Source of the DNA: Prochlorococcus sp. AG-402-K16
GTDB lineage: Bacteria > Cyanobacteriota > Cyanobacteriia > PCC-6307 > Cyanobiaceae
Length of the DNA stretch: 64,000 nt
Assembly: GCA_003216795.1 (NCBI GenBank)
Contig: QCIH01000003.1
Coordinates: forward strand, 62,001 to 126,000
Direction: 5' to 3'
This document shows positions 38,683 through 47,888 of this stretch, in pieces; position 1 is the stretch's first letter; the number at the start of each line of letters is the position of its first letter. The notes beneath the pieces are model-generated. The model was not told where the DNA came from. It saw only the letters and a list, made by a program, of their open reading frames with translations, and searched no databases. The translations under genes and the position numbers were made by a program.

Positions 38683-39261
38683 TTAATCGATCACTATAGT
38701 CCAGCTTCCTAAATAACTTGAAAATGATTTCCCTTTAGGTTGCCCAAATGAATGAAATTGATATAAACCTGATTTTTTTGGATTAAAGATTTTAAAGACA
38801 ATTGCATAACTGTCTTTGTTAGAGGGAATTGGGCTGTATGGGTAAATATCAAGTGAACGTAAGCCTGATTCATCAGTCTTGATTTCGAAATCTGCTGGAA
38901 TGTCTTCTAAACATTTAGTTCTACCTTCAAAACCACCTATTTTTACTTTGCAAAAAGTAATTTTTTCTTTTTTTAAAGTGGATTTAAAGGTTTTAGGAAT
39001 TGCTAGATTAATTTTTAAGAGATCAGTTTTTCTATCAGATGGCCTAAAGAAAAAATAAATTGTATTTCTAAATTTCCTTCTATTTTCTTTTTGAAACCAC
39101 TTTAATCTTCTATAACTATCGTCTTGATCCCACTGGAATTCTAACCCCGCTCTAGCATCTTGGATATTATTGAAAAAAGGGGTTAAAACTAAAATTGTTG
39201 GGACAATAAAAAATCTTAAAACTTTAAGATTTAAATTATGTTTCTTTGTGATTTTTAACAT
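38683..39261 (-). CDS. DUF2808-family secreted/membrane protein
   Basis: A 192-residue protein with an N-terminal hydrophobic segment (about 15-32, RFFIVPTILVLTPFF) ending in an ARA-like cleavage site. A beta-rich domain follows, with NTIYFFFRPSDRKTDLLKINLAIP and LYQFHSFGQPKGKS, which matches the cyanobacterial DUF2808 family. The product is probably periplasmic. The function is unknown. It lies alone, 30 nt downstream of where rpmH begins and 70 nt after aroH. Confidence 0.75.
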   Translation of the reverse strand: MLKITKKHNLNLKVLRFFIVPTILVLTPFFNNIQDARAGLEFQWDQDDSYRRLKWFQKENRRKFRNTIYFFFRPSDRKTDLLKINLAIPKTFKSTLKKEKITFCKVKIGGFEGRTKCLEDIPADFEIKTDESGLRSLDIYPYSPIPSNKDSYAIVFKIFNPKKSGLYQFHSFGQPKGKSFSSYLGSWTIVID

Positions 39262-39331
39262 TAAGGGAATGGAATTTAAAGGTCGAGTTCGTGCTATTCA
39301 AATTTAAAGCAGAAAAATAATATCACTAAGG

Positions 39332-39715
39332 TTAACATCTATCTGTCCTTAATTTTGAAGCGCCTTTTAAATAAGGGTGCTTTATTGCATGATTTGATGG
39401 CAATAAAACTTGAGCCATTATTCTTATACAAAAATCAACATCATTGGATACGTGCATTTGTTGGCAGTCTAAAAAGGCAACTGAATCAAGTCCATTAAAT
39501 TTCCTTGCAATTGAAGCGGGGAAACATGCATTTAAATCTTTTGTCGCTGTGAATGTGATGGATAGTATGTCCTTCTTAATTAGATTGTTTCGTGAAATTA
39601 ATTCATCAATTAATTCCACTACGGCAGCTTCTATTTCCCTAACAGAATTCCCAGATGCTGTTGTAGCACCACGAATAAATGAAATTTTATAATCATCTTT
39701 CATTTTTTCATACAT
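39332..39715 (-). CDS. aroH: Chorismate mutase (AroH type)
   Basis: A 127-residue protein. FIRGATTASGNSVREIEAAV carries the active-site Arg and the family N-terminus. FTATKDLNACFPASIARK and LDCQQMHVSND are also conserved. It converts chorismate to prephenate for Phe/Tyr synthesis and forms a trimer in other bacteria. It begins 6 nt after the sppA stop and so is probably co-transcribed with that unrelated gene. Confidence 0.92.
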   Translation of the reverse strand: MYEKMKDDYKISFIRGATTASGNSVREIEAAVVELIDELISRNNLIKKDILSITFTATKDLNACFPASIARKFNGLDSVAFLDCQQMHVSNDVDFCIRIMAQVLLPSNHAIKHPYLKGASKLRTDRC

Positions 39716-39721
39716 ATTTAT

Positions 39722-40531
39722 TTAAGGCTTGTATAACCAAAGTACTTTATTAGTTGAGTCAAACTCAAAGAAGATATTATTCATAATTTTCTCAATCATT
39801 CTACTTCCAGGAATTAGTCCAAGTATTTTCTTCTTCTTCTTCCCAAATGTTAAGGGCTGAATTTTAGGATCAATGTTAACCATTCCTGCAGCTAGCTCCC
39901 TCGCAACAAATTCATCTCCAACCTTATCAACAAGACCAAGTTCGAGTGCTTGTGTTCCTGTGAAAATTCTTCCATCAGCAAATTTTCTTACTTCTTCAAC
40001 AGGTAAATTCCTTCCTTCAGCAACAGCTTCAGTAAATTGTTTATAACTTTCATCTATAAGTCCTTGGAGTAGACCTCTACCTTCCTCACTTAGGGGTTTA
40101 TCTGGAGAAAGTATGTCTTTAAATACACCGCTTTTAACAGTCTCAAATTTAATGCCGATTTTATCTAATAATGCAGATAAATTATTTCCTCTTATAATCA
40201 CACCAATAGAACCTGTAATTGTACCTGGATTAGCAACTATTTTGTCAGATGCTACACCAATGTAAACGCCACCTGATGCTGAGATGTTCCCAAAACTGGC
40301 AATGACTTTACATCCTTTATCTTTTAGTCTTTTAATAGCAGAATATATTTCTTGGCTATCCCCAACAGTACCCCCTGGGGAATCAATTCTCACGATTAAA
40401 GCAGGAAATTCTCTATCCTCAATTTGTTTAAGAGCTTTAAGGACTGAAACTCTTGTTGAACTTGTAATAGGCTCATCAATTACTATACGAGCTATTCTTT
40501 TTTTTGACTTTCGTCTAAAAGGCCAAATCAT
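39722..40531 (-). CDS. sppA: Signal peptide peptidase SppA (short form)
   Basis: A 269-residue member of the S49 peptidase family. Nucleophile Ser is in FGNISASGGVYIGVASD, and the general-base Lys is in SGVFKDILSPDKPLSEEG. LIVRIDSPGGTVGDSQEIYS is the conserved oxyanion region. It is the short, single-domain form like Bacillus SppA. There is no clear N-terminal signal anchor, so localisation is uncertain. It would degrade signal peptides or small membrane proteins. It diverges from an EamA transporter gene 52 nt away. Confidence 0.88.
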   Translation of the reverse strand: MIWPFRRKSKKRIARIVIDEPITSSTRVSVLKALKQIEDREFPALIVRIDSPGGTVGDSQEIYSAIKRLKDKGCKVIASFGNISASGGVYIGVASDKIVANPGTITGSIGVIIRGNNLSALLDKIGIKFETVKSGVFKDILSPDKPLSEEGRGLLQGLIDESYKQFTEAVAEGRNLPVEEVRKFADGRIFTGTQALELGLVDKVGDEFVARELAAGMVNIDPKIQPLTFGKKKKKILGLIPGSRMIEKIMNNIFFEFDSTNKVLWLYKP

Positions 40532-40583
40532 TCTTTTAAGGTAAATTCATAAAACTACTTTAAAAAGATTATCAGCAGACCTA

Positions 40584-41525
40584 ATGAATTCAATCCTAAA
40601 TTGGTTTTTAATGATACTCCCTTTTGCACTTTGGGGTACTTCAATGGCGGCAATGACTCCTTTAGTATCAAGTGCTGGGCCAGAGTTTGTAGCTTCTTTA
40701 AGATTACTTCCTGCAGGAATTCTTGTTCTAATAACAACATATTTGTTTAAAAGAGATTTAAAAATTTATAGGTGCGATTTGAAGTGGTTTTTTGTTTTTA
40801 CGATTATTGATGCTACTTTTTTTCAGTTGTTTTTAACTTATGGTATTGAAAAAACTGGAGCAGGCTTAGGTTCTGTCTTAATTGATTCTCAACCGCTTTT
40901 AGTAGCTATTTTGGCGAGGGCAATTTTTGGGAATTTAATTAATCCAATAGGATGGTTGGGACTACTTTTTGGCTTGGGAGGAATAGTATTTTTAGGAGTT
41001 CCGCAAGAATTATTAGGAAATTGGTGGTTGATGTCTGATAAGTCTATAAATGATATTGCTTTTAACTTTGGAGAACTTTGGATGCTTGCAGCTTCACTCG
41101 CTATGGCATTAGGAACTATTTTAATTAGATTCACTTGTACTAAAAGTGATCCAGTTGCAGTTACAGGTTGGCATATGGTTTTAGGGAGTTTGCCCTTAAT
41201 TATTAAGCACTGCTTACAATCAAATTTCACAATAATTCCAGATTGGTCAATATTTGATTGGGGACTTATGTCATTTGCGAGTATTTTTGGAGGAGCAATA
41301 GCTTATGGATTGTTTTTCTACTTTGCTAATAATAAAGAAATAACTGGATTTAGCACTCTTGCATTTTTAACACCTGTATTTGCTCTTCTCAGTGGAGGTG
41401 TTTGGTTAGATGAAAGACTCACTATTGTGCAGTGGATAGGAGTGGTGTTTGTTCTTATCTCAGTATTTTTTGTTAGCCAGAGAAAGAGTTTATGGGAAAA
41501 TAAATTTTCTGATACTACTATTTAA
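40584..41525 (+). CDS. EamA/DMT-family transporter
   Basis: A 313-residue protein with about ten hydrophobic segments in two EamA halves. PFALWGTSMAAMTPLVSSAGPEF is the typical first-repeat start, and STLAFLTPVFALLSGGVWLDERL closes the second repeat. Members of this family export metabolites or exchange small molecules. The substrate cannot be read from sequence. It leads a plus-strand group with a GT4 glycosyltransferase (28 nt later) and an ArnT-like enzyme (6 nt later). Confidence 0.85.
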   Translation: MNSILNWFLMILPFALWGTSMAAMTPLVSSAGPEFVASLRLLPAGILVLITTYLFKRDLKIYRCDLKWFFVFTIIDATFFQLFLTYGIEKTGAGLGSVLIDSQPLLVAILARAIFGNLINPIGWLGLLFGLGGIVFLGVPQELLGNWWLMSDKSINDIAFNFGELWMLAASLAMALGTILIRFTCTKSDPVAVTGWHMVLGSLPLIIKHCLQSNFTIIPDWSIFDWGLMSFASIFGGAIAYGLFFYFANNKEITGFSTLAFLTPVFALLSGGVWLDERLTIVQWIGVVFVLISVFFVSQRKSLWENKFSDTTI

Positions 41526-41553
41526 TTAGTTTCTTTTTGTAAAAAGTCTAATA

Positions 41554-42630
41554 ATGCGAATAGTTTTGATTAGTACTCCAATAGGGTTCTTAGGGAGTGG
41601 TAAAGGTGGTGGAGTTGAATTAACTTTAAATTCTTTAGTTTCAGGTTTAATTTCTTTAGGTCATTCTGTTGATGTTGTAGCTCCAAAAAACTCTAAGTTA
41701 AATGAAAGTAATTTAAATGCAAAATTACATTTTGTGGAAGGTGAAGATCAAATTAGTTGGCAGCATCTAAATTATAATTCTCCCGTCAGTATGCCTGACA
41801 ATTCTCTTTTGGCAGGAATGCTTGAAAAGGGTTTAGATATCGCTAAACATGCAGATGTATTATTGAACATGTCCTATGATTGGCTTCCTATCTGGATGAC
41901 TCTAAATTTAGAGATACCCATTGCACATATTATTAGTATGGGTTCAGAAAGTTCAGTAATTAGTAATTTAATATCTAAGGTATATGCTAAATATCCAAAT
42001 AATTTTGCTTTTCATTCGAAAATGCAAGCTAATGATTATCCATTTATAAAAAAACCAACAATTATTGGGAATGGGTTTAATTTAGATAATTATATTTTTC
42101 AAGATTCAGTTAAGGGACCCTTGGCATGGGTTGGAAGAGTGGCTCCGGAGAAAGGTTTGGAGGATGCAGTTTATGTAGCAAATCAACTTGGCGAAAAATT
42201 AAAAGTTTGGGGATTTATAGAAGATGAGATGTACGCCTCAAAGATAGAAAAATCATTTCCTCAAGGAGCTATAGATTGGATGGGGTTTTTATCAACCGAT
42301 GAATTACAAAAACAGCTTGGTAAATGCAGAGGGTTGCTAAATACTCCGAAATGGAATGAGGCATATGGGAACGTTATTGTTGAAGCTTTAGCCTGTGGGG
42401 TGCCTGTTGTAGCTTATAAAAGGGGAGGACCTAGTGAAATTATTCAGCATGGCCAAACAGGTTATCTCGCTGAGCCTGATGATAAAAAAAATATGCTTTC
42501 TTATGTAGAGATTATTGAAAAAATAAAGCGTCAGAAATGTAGAGAATGGGTAGAAAAAAATGCCTCCGCAGATATATTTGCTAACAAGGTTGTGAACTGG
42601 CTTAATAAGGTAATGCATGAATATAAATAA
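41554..42630 (+). CDS. Family 4 glycosyltransferase
   Basis: A 358-residue GT-B enzyme. GFLGSGKGGGVELTLNSL is the N-terminal acceptor-side loop, AWVGRVAPEKGLEDAVYVA is the linker strand and NEAYGNVIVEALACGVPVVA is the EX7E donor-binding motif. It transfers a sugar from an activated donor. It is 6 nt from the ArnT-like gene, so the two probably act on the same lipid or glycan, but neither lies in the main polysaccharide island. Confidence 0.85.
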   Translation: MRIVLISTPIGFLGSGKGGGVELTLNSLVSGLISLGHSVDVVAPKNSKLNESNLNAKLHFVEGEDQISWQHLNYNSPVSMPDNSLLAGMLEKGLDIAKHADVLLNMSYDWLPIWMTLNLEIPIAHIISMGSESSVISNLISKVYAKYPNNFAFHSKMQANDYPFIKKPTIIGNGFNLDNYIFQDSVKGPLAWVGRVAPEKGLEDAVYVANQLGEKLKVWGFIEDEMYASKIEKSFPQGAIDWMGFLSTDELQKQLGKCRGLLNTPKWNEAYGNVIVEALACGVPVVAYKRGGPSEIIQHGQTGYLAEPDDKKNMLSYVEIIEKIKRQKCREWVEKNASADIFANKVVNWLNKVMHEYK

Positions 42631-42636
42631 TATTAA

Positions 42637-44442
42637 ATGATTGTTCTTAACTCAAAAAAAAGGCTTATAAACTTATTGATAGTTTTAGTTTGTGGGATCA
42701 TTATATTTATTCTAGATTTAGGCTCTACAGGATTGGTGGATGAAACTCCCCCTTTGTTTGCTGCTGCAGCACGGGCAATGAGTGAATCTGGTGATTGGTT
42801 AACTCCAAAAGTCAATGGAATATTCCGTTTTGATAAGCCTCCACTGATATATTGGTTAATGGGTTTTTTTTACTCATTACCGAACAACGAAATTTGGGAT
42901 ATTTTCGGGACTCTCTCAGCAAGACTTCCTTCAGCTTTGGCATCATTATTTTTAACGTTGATGATTGGAGATACGTTGTTTTGTTGGCCACAGAAAAGTG
43001 ACAGGCAAATCCTCACACCAATAGTTGCATCATTAGGCTTTGCTCTTTCTCCATTAATAATTATTTGGAGTAGAACTGCGGTGAGTGATGCTCTTTTAAC
43101 TGGAACCCTAGGTATTAGCTTGCTTTTGTTTTGGAGAAGAATGGCAAGTGATAATAATGATCAATGCATTTCGGCTTGGGTATTTTTAGGTTTTGCAATT
43201 TTAGTTAAAGGACCTGTTGCATTTGTTTTGGTATTATTGACTATTACGTCTTTCTTGTTTTGTCAGAAGAATTGGAAAATTTTGCTCAGTAAGATAAATC
43301 CTAAGAAAGGTTTTTTAATAACAACACTAATAAGCATCCCATGGTACATATTAGAACTTTTAAAAGAGGGAAAGCCTTTTTGGGATAATTTTTTTGGTTA
43401 CCATAATTTTCAAAGATATACCTCAGTTGTTAATAATCATGCAGAACCATTTTGGTTTTTTATTTACATAATGATATTGGCTTCATTGCCATTTACTCCT
43501 TTTTTGTATCATGGGATATTTAAAACTTTTAAGGATTTCTTTAAAAGTTCAAAAGAAAATTGCAATGTCACTGAAACCCTTTATACATATTCTCTATGTT
43601 GGTTAACGTCAGTTTTAATCTTCTTTAGCCTTTCTGCCACTAAACTACCTAGCTATTGGTTGCCAGCAATTCCAGCGGCGGCTTTATTAATGAGTAATAG
43701 CTTCATAAGTTTGAAAAATATAAATAAAAGTTATTTATATTTCTGGATTTTTAATATTTTAATTTTGTTTGGCCTCTCAATAGCATTCTTTTTCTCGAAT
43801 ATTTGGTTGAGTTCGATTAATGATCCCGAAATGCCTAATCTTGCATCCGAGCTTATAAGCTCTGGGATTATTTTCAAGGCAAAATTATTCTTCTCTTCAT
43901 TTACCCTTATTGCAATAATCTTATTTTCTTTAAAATCTAAAAATATCCTTCTTTATCTCCAAATTTTGCTTTTAATTGGACAATCTTATTTGATGTCGCC
44001 AATTAGAAAATTAGCAGATACTTCAAGGCAATTACCTTTAAGGAATATCTCAAAATTAATTTTAGATATTCGCGAGGGAAGGGAAACTTTAGCCATGATC
44101 GGGATAAGAAAACCTTCATTACATTATTATTCGAGACAAATAGTTTTTTATGAACCAAACACTGAAGAGGGATTAATTAATCTATCAGAAAGGCTAAATA
44201 CTGATAGGAGAGAGAATTATGAGGACCAACCTGATTATGAATACAAATCTCTATTGCTCGTGATAGATGAATACTCTACCCGCCGAAAGCTATGGTCAAA
44301 AATTAATCATCATAAATTGGGCAAATTTGGGATTTATAATTTATGGCGAATTCAAAAAAGTGATTTAAAAAAGTATTCGAGATTTTTAGTTAAAAGTGGT
44401 TATAAGTCTGACTGGGAAAATAGAAAAGTTGAAAAATTTTAA
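42637..44442 (+). CDS. ArnT/PMT-like polyprenyl-phosphate-sugar glycosyltransferase (GT83)
   Basis: A 601-residue polytopic protein with about twelve membrane segments in the first 450 residues. The first periplasmic loop has GLVDETPPLFAAAARAMSES with the DE pair, and FRFDKPPLIYWLMGF, both hallmarks of ArnT/PMT enzymes. These take a lipid-linked sugar on the periplasmic side and add it to lipid A or another acceptor. The C-terminal domain (450-601) is soluble. It is downstream of the GT4 gene, which might make the lipid-linked sugar. Its end overlaps a small gene on the other strand. Confidence 0.85.
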   Translation: MIVLNSKKRLINLLIVLVCGIIIFILDLGSTGLVDETPPLFAAAARAMSESGDWLTPKVNGIFRFDKPPLIYWLMGFFYSLPNNEIWDIFGTLSARLPSALASLFLTLMIGDTLFCWPQKSDRQILTPIVASLGFALSPLIIIWSRTAVSDALLTGTLGISLLLFWRRMASDNNDQCISAWVFLGFAILVKGPVAFVLVLLTITSFLFCQKNWKILLSKINPKKGFLITTLISIPWYILELLKEGKPFWDNFFGYHNFQRYTSVVNNHAEPFWFFIYIMILASLPFTPFLYHGIFKTFKDFFKSSKENCNVTETLYTYSLCWLTSVLIFFSLSATKLPSYWLPAIPAAALLMSNSFISLKNINKSYLYFWIFNILILFGLSIAFFFSNIWLSSINDPEMPNLASELISSGIIFKAKLFFSSFTLIAIILFSLKSKNILLYLQILLLIGQSYLMSPIRKLADTSRQLPLRNISKLILDIREGRETLAMIGIRKPSLHYYSRQIVFYEPNTEEGLINLSERLNTDRRENYEDQPDYEYKSLLLVIDEYSTRRKLWSKINHHKLGKFGIYNLWRIQKSDLKKYSRFLVKSGYKSDWENRKVEKF

Positions 44443-44690
44443 CAAAGTCTCTTTTTAAGAAGAGCATTTTTTAAATCATCAATGCTGCACTTGCTTGGAA
44501 TATCAATTTTATTTAAATCTTCCATTAATTCCAGATCGATGACAGAATCTTCGGCCAAAAAACTAAAAACTTCATTAATGCTTATTCCCATATCTTGAGC
44601 CATCTCTGAGATAAGCCTTAGAGTATCTCTCCTCACAGAAATCCTTAGATCTAAAGGAATATATTCATTTTCAGGGTTTGCTGACTTCAT
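44439..44690 (-). CDS. Small hypothetical protein (ribbon-helix-helix-like)
   Basis: An 83-residue acidic protein. Residues 11-45 (YIPLDLRISVRRDTLRLISE then MGISINEVFSFLAED) have the strand-helix-helix pattern of a CopG/Arc-type ribbon-helix-helix, with the helix start GISINEV. DNA binding is possible but unproven. It is monocistronic and overlaps the end of the ArnT-like gene by 4 nt. Its promoter would lie in the 88-nt spacer before the AEC transporter. Confidence 0.6.
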   Translation of the reverse strand: MKSANPENEYIPLDLRISVRRDTLRLISEMAQDMGISINEVFSFLAEDSVIDLELMEDLNKIDIPSKCSIDDLKNALLKKRLC

Positions 44691-44778
44691 ACACTAAATC
44701 TTAAGACATTATTTAGTTATCAGGATATAATCTTTACAATATTCATTAATCATGCATAAAAGTGACTTTTTAAGTTGT

Positions 44779-45564
44779 TTAAATAAATAAATTCATAAAC
44801 ATTTTTAATAGAGGAATTGTAATTATTGAAATTACAGTTGTAGTAAAAAGAATTTTTGAAGCTATTTTTTGCTTCACACCATAAGCTTCTGCCATTAATA
44901 TTGTGGATATTGCCGTTGGGGTGGCTGCTTGAAGAATTACTGCAGATGATTGATAGAAGTCTAAATTTAAGAATATGCATATTAAAAAAATTATAAAGGG
45001 AAGAATAAATAACTTTAATAAAATTGAAAATTTTATTTCTTCATTTAGATCCAAAATCCTCTCATTTTGATTTGTAATTATTCCAAGTCTTGTTCCAACA
45101 ATTATTATTGCCAAAGCAATAACTATTCTTGCAGGAATCCAAAGATAATTGCCCAAAATTTCATCTATTTGAAAAAGATATGCAAGAAGTACACCAATAA
45201 TCCCTCTTGATGCAGGGCCATTTATCAATGCATTTAATAGTCCTTTGATGTTTGGGATGTTATTGCTATTGGATTTTTCTTGAAGATAAAAAGGTCCAAA
45301 TATCCAAGCGAAAAGCGTTGTTCCTAAATCAAATCCAATAGTGAAATTTATAGTTGTTGAAGGTAGAAGAGCTAGCGCAATTGGTATTCCAAGAAATGAT
45401 GTATTACCTATTAGGCCAGCTAGCTGCAATGTGTAATTTGGAAGTCTCTTCTTAAATATTGGGATTATATTTATTAGAGTTATTAAAAATCCAATTACAG
45501 AGAATGCTAAAAATGAACTTTTAATTAGGTTTATATCTATACCTTCCTTTAATAGAAGACCCAT
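44779..45564 (-). CDS. AEC-family (auxin efflux carrier-like) transporter, start uncertain
   Basis: From the first ATG the protein has 261 residues and about eight hydrophobic segments, with GLIGNTSFLGIPIALALLP and QAATPTAISTILMAEAYG as AEC motifs. However, the frame stays open upstream to a TAA at 45721-45723. That stretch encodes a good first membrane segment (TLFINIIPFLIFGFLLGKK) and a typical AEC linker, with no ATG, GTG or TTG. A non-standard ATT (for example at 45699, giving 306 residues), ATC or CTG start is therefore likely, or the true start was lost. AEC transporters normally have ten segments and about 300 residues, so the short form would be truncated. The substrate is unknown. 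Confidence 0.7.
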   Translation of the reverse strand: MGLLLKEGIDINLIKSSFLAFSVIGFLITLINIIPIFKKRLPNYTLQLAGLIGNTSFLGIPIALALLPSTTINFTIGFDLGTTLFAWIFGPFYLQEKSNSNNIPNIKGLLNALINGPASRGIIGVLLAYLFQIDEILGNYLWIPARIVIALAIIIVGTRLGIITNQNERILDLNEEIKFSILLKLFILPFIIFLICIFLNLDFYQSSAVILQAATPTAISTILMAEAYGVKQKIASKILFTTTVISIITIPLLKMFMNLFI

Positions 45565-45769
45565 TACACTTAAGGGAATGCCAAATCTTATTAGAGGTCT
45601 TGCTATATATTTTGAAATCTTTGGATTCTTTTTCCCCAGAAGAAAACCAAAGATTAAAAAAGGGATAATATTTATAAAAAGAGTGTAGATGGAATTAATT
45701 AAATATTTATTAAAGCAATATTAACTCGACGTAGTGCAGTCAAAAAGTTTTTTTGTGTTAATTGAGAAT

Positions 45770-45994
45770 TTAAATTATTTTCCAGACTGCTTTGTCAGGA
45801 ATTAGAGGAGATTTATATAAATTTTCTGGTTCTTTAGTCAAAACTCTCCATGTAGGAACCCGACAAGTTACGTAAGCAGGACTTTCTATTAAAACTCCTG
45901 GGTTCTCATCAAAAGTACATGTAAAACCTTCTTTCCAATATCCACCATTGTTAAGGCTCCCTTTAAACCAAACCCAGCATTTTGAAGTTTTCAA
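45770..45994 (-). CDS. Small hypothetical protein
   Basis: A 74-residue protein rich in Trp and aromatic residues, with three Cys (KCWVWFKG, CTFDENP, VTCRVPTW). The composition looks like a folded domain and not chance translation. I do not recognise the family, but similar small Trp-rich proteins occur in picocyanobacteria. It stands between the AEC transporter and the SemiSWEET gene on the minus strand. No signal peptide or membrane segment is visible. Confidence 0.5.
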   Translation of the reverse strand: MKTSKCWVWFKGSLNNGGYWKEGFTCTFDENPGVLIESPAYVTCRVPTWRVLTKEPENLYKSPLIPDKAVWKII

Positions 45995-46082
45995 GACAAG
46001 TAAATTTTTTGTTTTATTTTAATCAAGATTTAAGTAATAAATCTAAAGTTTATTACTTTTAAAAAAAATTTTTTTACTTATT

Positions 46083-46340
46083 TTAGTTTTTAGAAAAATA
46101 TATTTTAGAGATCAATATCAATAAATTTAAGATCAGGGTAATTAAATTTGCTATCAATATTGGTGTAGAAGAGATTTTATAACCGTAAATAATCCAAGAT
46201 AAAACACCTATAATAAACATTATTAATGTTGTTAAAGAAACATCATCTGCCTTTTTTGTTTTTAAAGTTTTTATCAATTGAGGTAGAAATGCTGCTGTTG
46301 TTAAAATCGCTGCAAAATATCCAAATATATCTACATTCAT
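46083..46340 (-). CDS. SemiSWEET/PQ-loop sugar transporter
   Basis: An 85-residue protein with three hydrophobic helices. FLPQLIKTLKTKKADDVSL holds the PQ motif in TM1 and the following loop, and GVLSWIIYGYKISSTPI is the TM2 region. This is the three-helix bundle of bacterial SemiSWEETs, which work as dimers to move sugars by facilitated diffusion. The substrate is probably a mono- or disaccharide. It starts 16 nt after the peroxiredoxin-like gene ends and may be co-transcribed with it. Confidence 0.85.
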   Translation of the reverse strand: MNVDIFGYFAAILTTAAFLPQLIKTLKTKKADDVSLTTLIMFIIGVLSWIIYGYKISSTPILIANLITLILNLLILISKIYFSKN

Positions 46341-46356
46341 AAAAATATTTTAAAAA

Positions 46357-47079
46357 CTATTCTTTAATTAAATTAGTCAAAAATCCCAAGGGATCCCTCA
46401 TATTTGATGAATATCCAAGCACATCGTTTGAATAAAATTTATAAACAATTTGATTTTTATTATTCAAGAGAAAAGAAGCTCCTCTTTGAGGAAGATATTC
46501 TTCATTAAGAATATAATCACCCCAATTTTGAATTATTTCATTCATATTATTTAATCTAAATGTTGCCAATTCAAATGGTCTCAAATAACCATCCCCGAAA
46601 ACCTTTTTAAATGAATTACCTGAAAATTTTAAAAATTTTAAAACATCAATTTTGTCAAATTCTGAATAAATTTGCTTTGCTTTTCGGTCGCCGGTATAAC
46701 CTCTAATAACTTCTTGAATTGTTTTAAAAGAATTTATCCCTGATAACATCAAAAGCATATTGATCCAACCTCCTAAACCAATATCTAATCCTCTTGAGAC
46801 TTCTAAATTATTATGGATTTGATTATCAGAAACAACAATTAAATTCTCTTTGTGAAAGCCTGTGAATTTACAGAATTTTTCCTTCCCATCTTGGTTCCCA
46901 ATGGCAATTGCAAAAATATCTAAATCTTTATCGATAAAACTTTTCAAATTTAGTGCATATTCAAAGCTATCAAAATCGCCTAATAAACCAAATAAAACAA
47001 TTAATTTGAATTTTTTATGGCCATTAAAGTTGAATTCTTCAATAAGATTTTTAATTTCATTTTGAAGTTTGTCAGTCAC
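46357..47079 (-). CDS. AhpC/TSA (peroxiredoxin-like) family protein
   Basis: A 240-residue protein of thioredoxin-like fold. KLIVLFGLLGDFDSFEYALNL takes the place of the usual strand and helix with the peroxidatic Cys, and a later segment has FYSNDVLGYSSNMRDPLGFL. The single Cys (KEKFCKFTGF) does not sit in the standard PxxxTxxC motif, so peroxidase activity is doubtful. Cyanobacteria often carry such a peroxiredoxin-like homologue. The gene diverges from flavodoxin, sharing a 141-nt spacer with it. Confidence 0.6.
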   Translation of the reverse strand: MTDKLQNEIKNLIEEFNFNGHKKFKLIVLFGLLGDFDSFEYALNLKSFIDKDLDIFAIAIGNQDGKEKFCKFTGFHKENLIVVSDNQIHNNLEVSRGLDIGLGGWINMLLMLSGINSFKTIQEVIRGYTGDRKAKQIYSEFDKIDVLKFLKFSGNSFKKVFGDGYLRPFELATFRLNNMNEIIQNWGDYILNEEYLPQRGASFLLNNKNQIVYKFYSNDVLGYSSNMRDPLGFLTNLIKE

Positions 47080-47134
47080 GATGGTTTGAATTTTTTATAA
47101 ATTTTTTTTCAAAAAATTTTTCTTACCTTGATTA

Positions 47135-47150
47135 GTATAAAATTTTACAT
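47135..47150 (+). promoter_or_regulatory. Palindromic -10/operator candidate upstream of flavodoxin
   Basis: The sequence GTATAAAATTTTACAT contains the perfect palindrome TAAAATTTTA overlapping a TATAAA-type -10 box, about 70 nt before the flavodoxin start. A dyad at a -10 box is what one expects of a repressor site. A Fur-type site is possible because flavodoxin is classically iron-repressed, but AT-rich palindromes also arise by chance here. Confidence 0.35.
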
Positions 47151-47220
47151 GAAAAAGTTTTTAAAGAAATTAATTTAACGTTTTAAGATTTTATTATCTT
47201 AATGTAAACATTTTGAAGTT

Positions 47221-47745
47221 ATGACTGTAGGAATTTATTACGCAACTACAACTGGAAAAACTGAGGACGTAGCTGATCGTCTTCACAACTTTATCTCTTC
47301 AGCAGAAGCACCTAAAGATGTATCTGATGTGGATGATCTTTCCGAATTTGAAGGTCTTGATGGAATTATCTGCGGGATACCGACTTGGAATACTGGTGCC
47401 GATGAAGAAAGATCGGGAACTGCATGGGATTCAATCTTAGAGGATATCGGCGAACTAAGTTTATCAGGAAAAAAAGTTGCAATTTTTGGTTTAGGAGATT
47501 CTTCTACATATACAGAAAACTATTGTGATGCAATGGAAGAACTTCATAGCTACTTCACAAAAGCAGGCGCTGAAATGGTCGGTTACGTAGATAAATCTTC
47601 TTATACATTTGATGAGTCTAAAAGTGTTATAGGAGAAAGCTTTTGTGGATTACCTCTTGATGAGGATAGTGAATCTGATTTGACCGATTCCCGTCTTGAA
47701 ACATGGGCATCTCAGCTTAAGGGTGAAATCCCTTCATTGGCATAA
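47221..47745 (+). CDS. isiB: Flavodoxin
   Basis: A 174-residue long-chain flavodoxin. YYATTTGKTEDVADRL (6-21) is the FMN phosphate loop, IPTWNTGADEE (57-67) carries the Trp that stacks on FMN, and FGLGDSSTYTENYCDAM (around 89-105) supplies the second loop. It replaces ferredoxin as electron carrier at photosystem I when iron is scarce. A Pcb/IsiA-like antenna gene follows on the same strand, like the isiAB pair of other cyanobacteria but in reverse order. Confidence 0.95.
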   Translation: MTVGIYYATTTGKTEDVADRLHNFISSAEAPKDVSDVDDLSEFEGLDGIICGIPTWNTGADEERSGTAWDSILEDIGELSLSGKKVAIFGLGDSSTYTENYCDAMEELHSYFTKAGAEMVGYVDKSSYTFDESKSVIGESFCGLPLDEDSESDLTDSRLETWASQLKGEIPSLA

Positions 47746-47888
47746 GCTTTCTCAGATATTACTTCCCTAGTTTGTAACATTTGTTCTTTCTCAATATGTT
47801 TTTTTTACATAAGTAATTAAATCTGTAAAGAACATGTAAAAACAATAGCGATAAGCAATATGCTCAATTTGCTGTTTACTTAAATCAA

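Noticed and set aside
46357-47079. True peroxiredoxin activity for the AhpC/TSA-like protein
   Set aside because: The peroxidatic Cys motif is not in place, so only the fold family is claimed.
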